Below, one piece after another: positions 1-6,629 of a stretch of 7,375 nt of DNA (position 1 is the first letter of the stretch; the number at the start of each line of letters is the position of its first letter). A program made the position numbers and the translations under genes. The stretch is from Rhodospirillales bacterium (GTDB lineage: Bacteria; Pseudomonadota; Alphaproteobacteria; Acetobacterales; Acetobacteraceae). The notes beneath the pieces are model-generated. The model was given only the letters and a program-made list of their open reading frames with translations, ran no database searches and was not told the origin of the DNA. Where the stretch lies: the NCBI GenBank assembly GCA_025352915.1, contig JANXSA010000495.1, forward strand, positions 1 through 7,375, read 5' to 3'.

Positions 1-397
1 CCGTCGGCACCTCATTGGCCACGCGGTAGAACTTATGGCTCCGCCGATTCCGGTCCTCCAGGAACTCCCGCCGCCACTTCGACATCGCGCCATGGAACCC
101 GCTCATCAGCAGCACCATGGTCAATTTCACATACCACCACCCGTCTTGCGCCCAATCCACCACCCCCGGCGTCAGCACCAGAAGAATCCCAAACACCCAG
201 GTCGCCATCATCGCCGGATTGATGATCTGCTTCAGCAACCGCCGCTCCATCACCTTGAAGCGCTCGCTCTCCGCCGACCCCACCACCAGCCCGCAGTGAT
301 ACACATACAGCCGCGGCAGATAGAACATCCCCGCCATCCACGCGATCAGGCTGATCACATGCAACGCCTTGGTCCAGGGATACAGGGTGGCCAGCAT
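1..397 (-). CDS. hemJ: HemJ protoporphyrinogen IX oxidase, 3' end cut by window edge
   Basis: HemJ is an integral inner-membrane protein that oxidises protoporphyrinogen IX to protoporphyrin IX, the step before iron insertion. The first 132 codons are visible; the family is usually about 140-150 residues, so only a short C-terminal piece is missing. The start reads MLATLYPWTKALHVISLIAW, with the family's conserved early His (H13) and the Trp-Met-Ala-Gly-Met-Phe-Tyr-Leu-Pro-Arg run (residues 20-29). Hydrophobic segments lie at about 10-30, 61-80 and 88-106; the last expected membrane helix is off the edge. The ATG (397-395) shares its A with the TGA of the upstream HAD gene, and a GGAAAGGG stretch precedes it, so translational coupling is likely. 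It is the most distal visible gene of the hemE-hemH-HAD-hemJ operon. Identity rests on recognised family sequence and on context with hemE and hemH. Confidence 0.9.
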   Translation of the reverse strand, partial: MLATLYPWTKALHVISLIAWMAGMFYLPRLYVYHCGLVVGSAESERFKVMERRLLKQIINPAMMATWVFGILLVLTPGVVDWAQDGWWYVKLTMVLLMSGFHGAMSKWRREFLEDRNRRSHKFYRVANEVPT

Positions 398-1086
398 CAA
401 ACGCCCTTTCCGGCCGCTAGCAACCCCGGCAACTCAAACATCGACCCGAACGGCACCGCCCCCACCGCCCGCAACCGCGCCCCATCATGGTGCGCCGCAT
501 ACCCCAAACACGGCATCCCCGCCGCCGCCGCCGCCGTCGCCCCTGGCACCGAATCCTCGATCACCACGCAATGCTCCGGCGCCACCCCCGCTGCCGCCGC
601 CGCTGCCAAGAACAGATCCGGCGCCGGCTTGCCCCGCGCCACATCCCGATGCGAATGCACCCGTCCAGCCACCAAGTCCCGAATCCCCAGCCGCCCGAAC
701 TTCACCGCCATCTCCTCATGCGACGAATTGGACGCCACCCGCCACGTCAGTCCAAGCCCTGTCGTCGCATGCAGCGCCTCAACCGCCCCCGGAATAGCCT
801 CGACCCCCGCGGCCATCGCCTCGATCATCTTCTGTACCAGCGATTGCTTCCAGCCTTCCGTCAACGCCCGCCCCAACCGGCGTTCGATGATCGGCTGCAT
901 GTCGCTAAACGTCAGCCCAAGAAAATGCCCATCCGCTTCCGCCGCGGTCATCGCCCACCCCAGCGCCGTCAACTCCTCCGCCACCACCCGGTTGGCCACC
1001 GGCTCGCTATCCACCAGCACCCCGTCGCAATCATAGATCACCAGCAACAATGGCGCCGAACGCCGCCGCATGAAATCAAGCGCCAT
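397..1086 (-). CDS. HAD-superfamily (subfamily IA) hydrolase embedded in heme operon
   Basis: A 229-residue haloacid-dehalogenase-type phosphohydrolase, probably cytosolic, of the beta-phosphoglucomutase / phosphoglycolate-phosphatase-like group. All four HAD motifs are visible. Motif I is DCDGVLVDSE, with nucleophile D19 and acid/base D21. A helical cap follows at roughly residues 30-95. Motif II is the SNSS stretch near 119-122, motif III Lys K153 in GKPAPD, and motif IV the acidic pair E177-D178 in VIEDS. The substrate cannot be read from the sequence. I chose the ATG at 1086-1084 because it overlaps the hemH stop as TGATG and gives a normal HAD N-terminus. An upstream start in frame at 1158 would add 24 residues that merely run over the hemH 3' end. 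A second Met six codons in (MRRRSAPLL) is also possible. Its stop overlaps the hemJ start in the same TGATG fashion. Alanine-rich helices (GCG/GCC repeats near 520-545) are the only compositional oddity. Confidence 0.88.
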   Translation of the reverse strand: MALDFMRRRSAPLLLVIYDCDGVLVDSEPVANRVVAEELTALGWAMTAAEADGHFLGLTFSDMQPIIERRLGRALTEGWKQSLVQKMIEAMAAGVEAIPGAVEALHATTGLGLTWRVASNSSHEEMAVKFGRLGIRDLVAGRVHSHRDVARGKPAPDLFLAAAAAAGVAPEHCVVIEDSVPGATAAAAAGMPCLGYAAHHDGARLRAVGAVPFGSMFELPGLLAAGKGV

Positions 1087-2159
1087 CAGCCCGTCGCCCG
1101 GGCATGCGGGCAATCGCCAAACGCCGCCGGGCAGGTTCGCCCGCCGGCAAAACTGCACAATCCGGTCGGCCGGTCCAACGTCGTCCGCACCAAACCCGCC
1201 AACGCCGCGATGAACCCGGGATCACTATTCTGCACCGGCGCCCGGAAATACCCCGGTACCCCAACCTTGTGGGCCAGTTCCCGATACTCGACATCCAACT
1301 CGACCAGTGTCTCCGAGTGATCCGACACGAACGCAATCGGCACGATCAAAATAGCCACCTTGTCATGCGCCGCCTGCTCAATCGCCTCCTCGGCCGATGG
1401 TGAAATCCACTTCTGCGGCGTCGCCCGCGACTGGTAACAGATCGTCCAGTCGAGCCCCTCAATCCCCAACGCCCGGGCAACAGCCGCCGAAGTCTTCTCG
1501 ATCTGGTTCTGATAGGGATCCCCACGCTTGACGATCACTTCCGGCAACCCATGAGCAGAAAACAACACCCGCAACGGGATCGCAGGATCCAGCTCGGCAC
1601 GCGCCTGGACATAACTCGCCCGCACCAGACCGGCTGTGGCACCAACGAAACCGGGCTCGCTATGATAACAACAAACGCTATGTACCGGCGCCACCAGCCC
1701 AACTTCCGCTGCCGCCTCACGCCAGGCAGTCAGCGAACTGCCGGTCGTCGTGGTCGAATACTGCGGATACAGCGGCAACAGCACGACCTCATCGGGTGCG
1801 AATTCAAGAACCTCGCGCGCGGTCTGAAGGCTAAACGGATGCCAATAGCGCATGGCAATGAAACACCGCGCTTGGTACTCACCGAACTCACCTTCCAAGG
1901 CCGCTGCCTGCGCCTGCGTCAGTTCCAGCAACGGCGACTTGCCCCCCAACAGGGCATAATTCTCGGTCGCCGGCTTGACCCGGGCACGGGCGATGATCCG
2001 CGCCAGGAATGGCCGTACGAAAAACGGCACCCGCAGAATGGCAGGATCGGTAAACAGATTGACCAAAAACGGCTTGATCGCCTCCGGCCGGTCCGGACCG
2101 CCCAGGTTGAACAGCACGATAGCAAGGCGCTTCTTCCGGCTGGCAACGTCAAGCGGCAC
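1086..2159 (-). CDS. hemH: Ferrochelatase (protoporphyrin/coproporphyrin ferrochelatase)
   Basis: Inserts ferrous iron into the porphyrin in the last step of heme synthesis; HemJ downstream suggests the protoporphyrin route. The 357-residue protein has the family's N-terminal block (LFNLGGPDRPEA, residues 16-27), the QYSTTTTGSS segment (133-142), the signature SAHGLP with metal/porphyrin-side His H203, and the HSETLVELD block with catalytic Glu E283. The C-terminus carries C335, C343 and C350 (C-x7-C-x6-C), and a Cys pair C163-C164 lies where animal enzymes place their internal cluster ligand. This suggests a [2Fe-2S] cluster, but it is inferred only. The start is taken as GTG (2159-2157), because no in-frame ATG precedes the conserved KKRLAIVLFN block. 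It overlaps the hemE 3' end by 11 nt, giving translational coupling. The stop TGA overlaps the HAD gene ATG by one base. Confidence 0.96.
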   Translation of the reverse strand: MPLDVASRKKRLAIVLFNLGGPDRPEAIKPFLVNLFTDPAILRVPFFVRPFLARIIARARVKPATENYALLGGKSPLLELTQAQAAALEGEFGEYQARCFIAMRYWHPFSLQTAREVLEFAPDEVVLLPLYPQYSTTTTGSSLTAWREAAAEVGLVAPVHSVCCYHSEPGFVGATAGLVRASYVQARAELDPAIPLRVLFSAHGLPEVIVKRGDPYQNQIEKTSAAVARALGIEGLDWTICYQSRATPQKWISPSAEEAIEQAAHDKVAILIVPIAFVSDHSETLVELDVEYRELAHKVGVPGYFRAPVQNSDPGFIAALAGLVRTTLDRPTGLCSFAGGRTCPAAFGDCPHARATG

Positions 2160-3171
2160 GGATCAACTCCATCAGGGCGCCCACATGTTCAGGCGGGGTT
2201 TGCGGCACGATGCCATGGCCCAGGTTGAAGATGTGGGGGCGACCACGCAGGGCGTCCAGGATTTTTCCGGCCCCCTCCTGCAACGCCACTCCGCCAGCGA
2301 CCAATGCCAGCGGATCGAGATTACCCTGTAACGCGATCCCAGGTGGCACCATCGTGGCGGCAATGGCGGGGTTCATCGAGGTATCGATGGCCACCCCGTC
2401 CATCCCGGCCCCCAGCGCATATTCGCCGAGCATCGATCCGGCCAGGCGCGGGAACCCGATAAGCTTTACCTGCGGATGGCTTTGACGCAGCGCCTGGGCG
2501 ATACGGGCAGTGGGCTCGATCACCCAACGGCGGAATTCCCCGGGAGGCAACATGCCGGCCCAGGAATCGAACAGCATCAACACCTCAGCCCCGGCATCCG
2601 CTTGTCCGCGCAGATAGATCAGGTTGCCCTGGACGATCAACTCAATCAACCGCGCAAAAAGCTCGGGCTCGCGATAAGCCATCAGCCGGGCGGCGGCGAA
2701 TTCGCGCGAACCATGGCCCTCGACCATGTAGCAGGCAACGGTAAATGGCGACCCGGAGAAGCCGATCAGCGTGGCATCGCCAATATCAGCGGCCACCCGT
2801 CGCACGGTTTCCCAGACTGGCGAAACGATTTCAGCGACACGGTCCAGACTCAGCATATCGAGATCGGCAGCCGTGCGGATTGGCGGCAACACTGGCCCCT
2901 CGCCTTCGGCATAGCGCAAAGCCTGACCGAGCCCGAGGCTCACAATAGGCAAATCGCTGAACAGAATCGCGGCATCCATGCCGAAGCGGCGCAGCGGTTG
3001 CAGGGTGATCTCGGCGGCAAGTGCCGGGGTCAGGCACAGCTTGAGGAAATCACCGGCCTCGGCGCGCAGGGCGCGATATTCCGGCAGATAGCGCCCGGCC
3101 TGGCGCATCAGCCACACCGGCGGCGGCCATACCGCCTCCCCATTCAGCACAAGCAGCAGCTTTTTCGTCAT
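2149..3171 (-). CDS. hemE: Uroporphyrinogen decarboxylase
   Basis: Cytosolic enzyme that removes four acetate carboxyl groups from uroporphyrinogen III to give coproporphyrinogen III. At 340 residues it is the usual full length. The first family signature (PPVWLMRQAGRY) is at 17-28 with substrate-binding R23 and R27. The key Asp is D73 in FSDLPIV. The second signature IGFSGSPFT lies at 136-144 and is followed by active-site Tyr Y148 in ACYMVEG. The conserved His H319 is in FNLGHGI. The ATG at 3171 begins MTKKLLLVLNG, close to other family N-termini; no strong Shine-Dalgarno is adjacent, although a GGAG lies 13 nt upstream. It is the first gene of the leftward heme operon, divergent from ppsR across a 308-nt gap. 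Coproporphyrinogen oxidase is not in the window and must be encoded elsewhere. Confidence 0.97.
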   Translation of the reverse strand: MTKKLLLVLNGEAVWPPPVWLMRQAGRYLPEYRALRAEAGDFLKLCLTPALAAEITLQPLRRFGMDAAILFSDLPIVSLGLGQALRYAEGEGPVLPPIRTAADLDMLSLDRVAEIVSPVWETVRRVAADIGDATLIGFSGSPFTVACYMVEGHGSREFAAARLMAYREPELFARLIELIVQGNLIYLRGQADAGAEVLMLFDSWAGMLPPGEFRRWVIEPTARIAQALRQSHPQVKLIGFPRLAGSMLGEYALGAGMDGVAIDTSMNPAIAATMVPPGIALQGNLDPLALVAGGVALQEGAGKILDALRGRPHIFNLGHGIVPQTPPEHVGALMELIRAA

Positions 3172-3479
3172 GTCGCCAATTCCACTCCGATCATGCTCCT
3201 CTACCAGAAAAGAATCTTTAAGACTTTAGGGATGATGTAGTGGAGGGTGTGGTACCTGGGGTACCACAGGCGCCGCAAGCTGGGACCGGTTCCATCCACA
3301 CCCGGCAGGGGAGGCAAGGACCTGGATTTGCGGCCGGAATTGGTGCTGTCCCCAGAGTACTAGTGAAAGCGGTAGGCTTAATCCAGCGGTACAGCGGTAA
3401 ACCGGTTCATCCCCGTGATTCGCCGGGGCGTGTGCGGTTTCGGCTGGCCAGGGCAGTTATCCCCGTTATTCTCATCGGC
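3172..3479. other. hemE-ppsR divergent intergenic region; candidate chromosomal replication origin
   Basis: This 308-nt gap has no convincing gene. Established knowledge: in Caulobacter crescentus, Rickettsia prowazekii and Sinorhizobium meliloti the chromosomal origin lies next to hemE, and in the first two it is flanked by the DUF299 (ppsR) gene. Seen here: 26 of 40 bases are A/T at 3201-3240, a clear A/T-rich patch for this GC-rich DNA. There is a perfect 9-bp inverted repeat at 3248-3268. Sequences near the DnaA box TTWTNCACA occur at 3292-3300 (CCATCCACA, 7/9), 3457-3465 (TTATCCCCG, 7/9) and 3466-3474 (TTATTCTCA, 8/9). G/C skew of the plus strand moves from C-rich on the left to G-rich beyond about 3600, and genes diverge from the gap. 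Against it: boxes are few and imperfect, the gap is short, and skew also follows gene strand. It must also hold promoters for both flanking operons; I see no strong sigma70 pair. Confidence 0.45.
3248..3268. repeat. Perfect inverted repeat TGTGGTACC-3 nt-GGTACCACA
   Basis: Two 9-base arms (3248-3256 and 3260-3268) are exact reverse complements separated by TGG. It sits 76 nt upstream of the hemE start and about 210 nt upstream of the ppsR ATG, next to the A/T-rich patch. The symmetry and the lack of a following T-run favour a protein-binding site (operator or origin element) over a terminator. The binding protein is unknown. Confidence 0.6.
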
Positions 3480-4340
3480 ATGACAAACCGCCTCAACCTG
3501 CATCTGGTCTCCGATGCCACCGGCGAGACACTGAACTCGATCGCCCGCGCGACCGTGGTGCAGTTCGAGCATGCCCAGATCGTCTATCACCGCTGGAGCC
3601 TGATCCGCTCGCGGTTGAAACTGCAAAGCGTGGTGGACGGGATCGAGGCTGAGCCGGGGCCGGTGCTGTCGACGCTGGTGGAGAAGAGCTTGCGCGCGGA
3701 GCTGGAAACGGCGTGTCAGCGGCTGGGCGTGGCGGTGGTGCATGTGCTGGACCCGGTGCTCGGGATGCTGGCCGAGCAGTTTGGCGAGAAGGCCTCGTCG
3801 CGACCGGGGCGGCAGTATGTGTTGGATGATGCCTATTTTAAGCGCATTGATGCCATCCACTATGTGCTGGCGCATGATGACGGCCAGGCCCATGCCGGGA
3901 TCGGCGACGCTGATGTGGTACTGGTAGGGGTGTCGCGTAGTTCTAAGACGCCTACCTCGTTTTACCTGGCCAATCGCGGGATCAAATGCGCCAATGTGCC
4001 GCTGGTGCCGGGGATTGCCGAGACGGCGGAGTTAGAGAACGCACATTGCCCGGTAATCGGGCTGACGCTGGATGCGCCGGCGTTGATCGAAATTCGCCGC
4101 CATCGGCTGCGGATGATCGGGGCGGCGGCGACGGCCGCGGCGGCGCGGCAGAATAGCGGCGATTACGTTGATCCTGAGGCGGTGAAGGCGGAGTTGCTCT
4201 GGGCGCGGCGGTTGTGCACCAAGCGTGGCTGGCCGGTGATCGACGTAACCCGGCGCTCGATCGAGGAAACCGCGGCTACCGTGTTGCAATTGATGGACGC
4301 CTGGCACGAGCATAAGCGGCGCGCGGCTGTTCCGAGTTGA
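3480..4340 (+). CDS. ppsR: Pyruvate,phosphate dikinase / PEP synthase regulatory protein (DUF299)
   Basis: A cytosolic bifunctional ADP-dependent kinase and Pi-dependent pyrophosphorylase that switches pyruvate,phosphate dikinase (or PEP synthase) off and on by threonine phosphorylation. This links it to the pyruvate/PEP node. The 286-residue protein begins [17 protein letters not shown], the family N-terminus. It has the [28 protein letters not shown] central block (about 112-136), then the nucleotide-binding P-loop [11 protein letters not shown] at 150-160 and the VPLVPGI block near 173-179. Which of the two target enzymes is used cannot be told here. The frame stays open upstream to a GTG at 3240, but those 80 extra residues do not look like the family, so I chose the ATG at 3480. 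maf follows after a single base, so the two form an operon. Confidence 0.93.
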   Translation: MTNRLNLHLVSDATGETLNSIARATVVQFEHAQIVYHRWSLIRSRLKLQSVVDGIEAEPGPVLSTLVEKSLRAELETACQRLGVAVVHVLDPVLGMLAEQFGEKASSRPGRQYVLDDAYFKRIDAIHYVLAHDDGQAHAGIGDADVVLVGVSRSSKTPTSFYLANRGIKCANVPLVPGIAETAELENAHCPVIGLTLDAPALIEIRRHRLRMIGAAATAAAARQNSGDYVDPEAVKAELLWARRLCTKRGWPVIDVTRRSIEETAATVLQLMDAWHEHKRRAAVPS

Positions 4341-4341
4341 G

Positions 4342-4950
4342 ATGCAGCGCCCTGTACCAAGGCTGATCCTGGCCAGCCAGTCGAAATTCCGCGCGGGGTT
4401 GCTCGCAGCGGCAGGTGTGACGGCCGAGGCAATGCCGGCGTATGTCGACGAGGCTGAAATCAAGACCGCCGCGAAGGCGGAAGGGATGTCGGCGGAGGAT
4501 ACCGCGATGCTGCTCGCCAGCTTGAAGGCAGAGCGGATTGCGCGGCGTTTTCCTGATGCGCTGGTGATCGGTGGTGATCAGATTCTTGTTTGTGAGGGGC
4601 AGTGGTTCGACAAGCCGGCTGATCTGGATGCGGCACGGGCGCAATTGCGGGAATTGCGCGGGCGGGCGCATGAACTGGTGACCGCGGTGTTGTGCCAACG
4701 AGGGGCGCAGCGTGTTTGGCAGCATGTGGCGCGACCGCGCCTGGTGATGCGGGATTTTTCGGAGATGTTTCTGGAGGAATACCTGGCCATGGAGGGAGAG
4801 GTGCTGACGACCACGGTCGGAGCGTATCGGGTGGAAGGGCCGGGGATGCAGTTATTCGACCGGATCGACGGGGAGCATACGGCGATCATGGGGTTGCCCT
4901 TGCTGCCATTATTGGGTTTCTTGCGCCAACATCGGGTGCTGATCACTTGA
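4342..4950 (+). CDS. maf: Maf-family nucleoside triphosphate pyrophosphatase, YceF-like
   Basis: Maf proteins hydrolyse non-canonical or modified nucleoside triphosphates to the monophosphate and pyrophosphate, as housecleaning enzymes in the cytosol. At 202 residues it is the normal length. The visible motifs are LILASQSKFR at 8-17 (the LASxSxxR start motif), VDE at 35-37 followed by IK, GGDQIL at 77-82 with catalytic Asp D79, DKP just after residue 90, and a C-terminal EGPGMQLFDRIDG...GLPL block. The DQ after GG and the GLPL ending resemble the YceF branch (7-methyl-GTP preferring in E. coli) more than the YhdE branch, which has ADT; the substrate assignment is inferred. It starts one base after the ppsR stop. 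In many alphaproteobacteria aroE and coaE come next; here an A/T-rich palindrome and CoA-transferase genes follow instead. Confidence 0.93.
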   Translation: MQRPVPRLILASQSKFRAGLLAAAGVTAEAMPAYVDEAEIKTAAKAEGMSAEDTAMLLASLKAERIARRFPDALVIGGDQILVCEGQWFDKPADLDAARAQLRELRGRAHELVTAVLCQRGAQRVWQHVARPRLVMRDFSEMFLEEYLAMEGEVLTTTVGAYRVEGPGMQLFDRIDGEHTAIMGLPLLPLLGFLRQHRVLIT

Positions 4951-5012
4951 AACTGGACTGATGCCGGTCGGGCGGAACGGTCCTGTTGTTCGGCGGCTAA
5001 TCTCGTTCGAGG

Positions 5013-5086
5013 ATAAAAGTTTTTGCTTCTTTTTTCAAAAAGAAGTGCTTGTTCTTTTTTAAAAAAAAGAACCAAAAAACTTTTAT
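5013..5086. repeat. Nested A/T-rich palindromic element (three stems)
   Basis: The outer arms ATAAAAGTTTTT (5013-5024) and AAAAACTTTTAT (5075-5086) are exact reverse complements. They enclose two further hairpins: CTTCTTTTT/AAAAAGAAG (5026-5034 with 5037-5045) and GTTCTTTTTT/AAAAAAGAAC (5051-5060 with 5063-5072). The whole can fold as a three-way cruciform. It is strikingly A/T-rich in a GC-rich window. It lies between maf and scoA and could act as a terminator after maf, reading in both directions because both strands carry T-runs. From memory, similar AAAAGTTTTT...TTCTTTTTT sequences recur between genes in Acetobacteraceae genomes, which would make it a dispersed repeat; this could not be checked here. 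Confidence 0.8.
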
Positions 5087-5150
5087 GCGCTTGTTCACTT
5101 GCAAGCGGGCAAGCACGGTGGCACTCCGGGGATGCTGGCAGGAGTGGGCG

Positions 5151-5864
5151 ATGGCGGTGAACAAGGTTTATCCGGATGCTGTGGCGGCATTGGCGGGGGT
5201 TATCCGTGATGGGATGACCATCATGGCCGGCGGGTTTGGGTTGTGCGGGATTCCGACGGTGTTGATCGAGGCGATCCGGGCGTCGGGGGCCAGGGACCTG
5301 ACCTTTGTGTCCAATAATGCCGGGGTGGATGATGGCGGGTTGGGGGTGTTGTTGCAGTCGCGCCAGGTGCGCAAGATGATCAGCTCGTATGTGGGCGAAA
5401 ACAAGATTTTTGCCGAGCAGTATCTCGCCGGTGAGTTGGAGATCGAGTTCAACCCGCAGGGCACACTGGCCGAGCGTATTCGGGCTGGCGGGGCGGGAAT
5501 TCCAGCGTTTTTCACCAAGACTGGCGTGGGGACGGTGATTGCCGAGGGCAAGGAAGTTCGGGAGTTCGATGGCGAGAAATACGTCATGGAGCGGGGGCTT
5601 CGTGCCGAGCTGGCGATCATTCATGCCTGGAAGGCTGATCCCGAGGGCAATCTGGTCTATCGGAAGACGGCTCGGAACTTCAACCCAATGATGGCGACGG
5701 CGGCCGCGGTGACGGTGGTGGAGGTGGAGGAACTGGTGCCGTTGGGCAGTTTTGACCCCGATCACATTGTAACGCCGGGGATTTTCGTGAATCGGATCGT
5801 CAAGCTCGATAGCGTGGTCAAGCGCATTGAACAGCGAACCGTGCGCAAGCGCGTGGCGGCTTAG
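5151..5864 (+). CDS. scoA: 3-oxoacid (succinyl-CoA:acetoacetate-type) CoA-transferase subunit A
   Basis: The alpha subunit of a heterodimeric family I CoA-transferase, which moves CoA from a donor such as succinyl-CoA to a 3-oxo acid such as acetoacetate; cytosolic. The 237-residue protein has the glycine-rich family motif GGFGLCGIP at 27-35, SNNAG at 54-58, and the [13 protein letters not shown] block at 116-128, as in SCOT/ScoA subunits. The exact acid substrate (acetoacetate, 3-oxoadipate or another) is not certain; the sequence reads most like the succinyl-CoA:3-ketoacid type. The ATG at 5151 is chosen because AGGAG (5140-5144) sits six bases upstream and [10 protein letters not shown] is a normal N-terminus. 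A frame extension to 5049 would translate through the A/T palindrome as FFFKKK-type residues and is rejected. scoB follows after 11 nt. Confidence 0.92.
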   Translation: MAVNKVYPDAVAALAGVIRDGMTIMAGGFGLCGIPTVLIEAIRASGARDLTFVSNNAGVDDGGLGVLLQSRQVRKMISSYVGENKIFAEQYLAGELEIEFNPQGTLAERIRAGGAGIPAFFTKTGVGTVIAEGKEVREFDGEKYVMERGLRAELAIIHAWKADPEGNLVYRKTARNFNPMMATAAAVTVVEVEELVPLGSFDPDHIVTPGIFVNRIVKLDSVVKRIEQRTVRKRVAA

Positions 5865-5875
5865 GGAGAGCGGAC

Positions 5876-6529
5876 ATGGCGTGGACTCGTGAGCAGATGG
5901 CGGCACGTGCGGCGCAGGAGTTGAAGGACGGGTTTTATGTGAACCTGGGGATAGGCATTCCGACGCTGGTGGCGAACTACATCCCCGAGGGCATCTCGGT
6001 GCAATTGCACAGCGAGAACGGGATGCTGGGGACCGGGCCTTTTCCGTTCGAGGGGGAGGAGGATGCCGATGTGATCAATGCCGGCAAGCAGACGGTGACT
6101 GAGTTGCCCAGCACAAGTTACGTGGATAGTGCTTCGAGTTTTGCCATGGTGCGGGGTGGGCACATAAACCTGTCGATCCTGGGGGCGTTGCAGGTGGCGG
6201 AGAATGGCGACCTGGCGAACTGGATGATCCCCGGCAAGATGGTGAAGGGGATGGGCGGTGCTATGGATTTGGTGGCGGGAGTGAAGCGAGTGGTGGTGCT
6301 GATGGAGCATACGGCGGGCGGCAAGCCGAAGCTGCTGCACCGTTGCACCCTGCCGCTGACTGGGGCGGGGGTGGTGGATATGGTGGTTACCGATCTCGCG
6401 GTGTTTGACGTTGATCGGCGCGGTGGCGGGATGACGCTGCTGGAGCTGGCGCCTTGGGTGACTCTGGCGGCGTTGCGGGCGGTGACCGAGGCGGATTTTG
6501 CCGTTGCGCCGGCGTTGAAGGCGGCATAG
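5876..6529 (+). CDS. scoB: 3-oxoacid (succinyl-CoA:acetoacetate-type) CoA-transferase subunit B
   Basis: The beta subunit that carries the catalytic glutamate forming the CoA-thioester intermediate. In this 217-residue protein the active-site motif SENGMLG is at 46-52 with E47 as the nucleophile. The N-terminal block [10 protein letters not shown] (21-30), the [14 protein letters not shown] block in the middle and the [10 protein letters not shown] segment are typical of ScoB. A GGGAGAG sequence just after the scoA stop serves as ribosome-binding site, five bases before the ATG. With scoA it forms a compact two-gene operon likely used for ketone-body or polyhydroxybutyrate breakdown products; no thiolase or hydroxybutyrate dehydrogenase is in the window, so the pathway role is inferred from the family. 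Confidence 0.94.
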   Translation: MAWTREQMAARAAQELKDGFYVNLGIGIPTLVANYIPEGISVQLHSENGMLGTGPFPFEGEEDADVINAGKQTVTELPSTSYVDSASSFAMVRGGHINLSILGALQVAENGDLANWMIPGKMVKGMGGAMDLVAGVKRVVVLMEHTAGGKPKLLHRCTLPLTGAGVVDMVVTDLAVFDVDRRGGGMTLLELAPWVTLAALRAVTEADFAVAPALKAA

Positions 6530-6584
6530 CGCGGGCCGCAACCCTGCCTGCCGCCGATTGTGCCGGTTTACGGTGCGGCGGCAC

Positions 6585-6613
6585 TTGATCGGTTGGGATG
6601 GGGGGGATATACG
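6585..6613 (+). promoter_or_regulatory. Possible sigma70-type promoter for tRNA-Ala
   Basis: TTGATC (6585-6590, four of six to TTGACA) and TATACG (6608-6613, four of six to TATAAT) are separated by 17 bases and lie 16 bases before the tRNA 5' end. The spacing is ideal but the hexamers are only moderate matches, so this is a suggestion. Confidence 0.4.
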
Positions 6614-6629
6614 CGGCCCTCCGGTGTTG

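Noticed and set aside
521..541. GCC trinucleotide run as a CRISPR or microsatellite-type element
   Set aside because: It is simply consecutive alanine codons of the HAD protein's helix in GC-rich DNA; there are no spacers or longer repeat units.
35..1036. Long plus-strand open frame of 333 codons opposite hemJ and the HAD gene
   Set aside because: The product is Pro/His/Arg/Ser-rich low-complexity sequence typical of antisense frames in GC-rich DNA, and the minus strand holds recognisable HemJ and HAD proteins.
5049..5150. N-terminal extension of scoA beginning inside the A/T palindrome
   Set aside because: The extension is repeat-derived (FFFKKK-like), whereas the ATG at 5151 has a well-spaced AGGAG and the expected family N-terminus.
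4578..5906. Minus-strand open frame of 442 codons opposite maf and scoA
   Set aside because: It runs through the A/T palindrome and opposite two genes with clear catalytic motifs; the product has no recognisable family and is His/Arg/Pro-rich.
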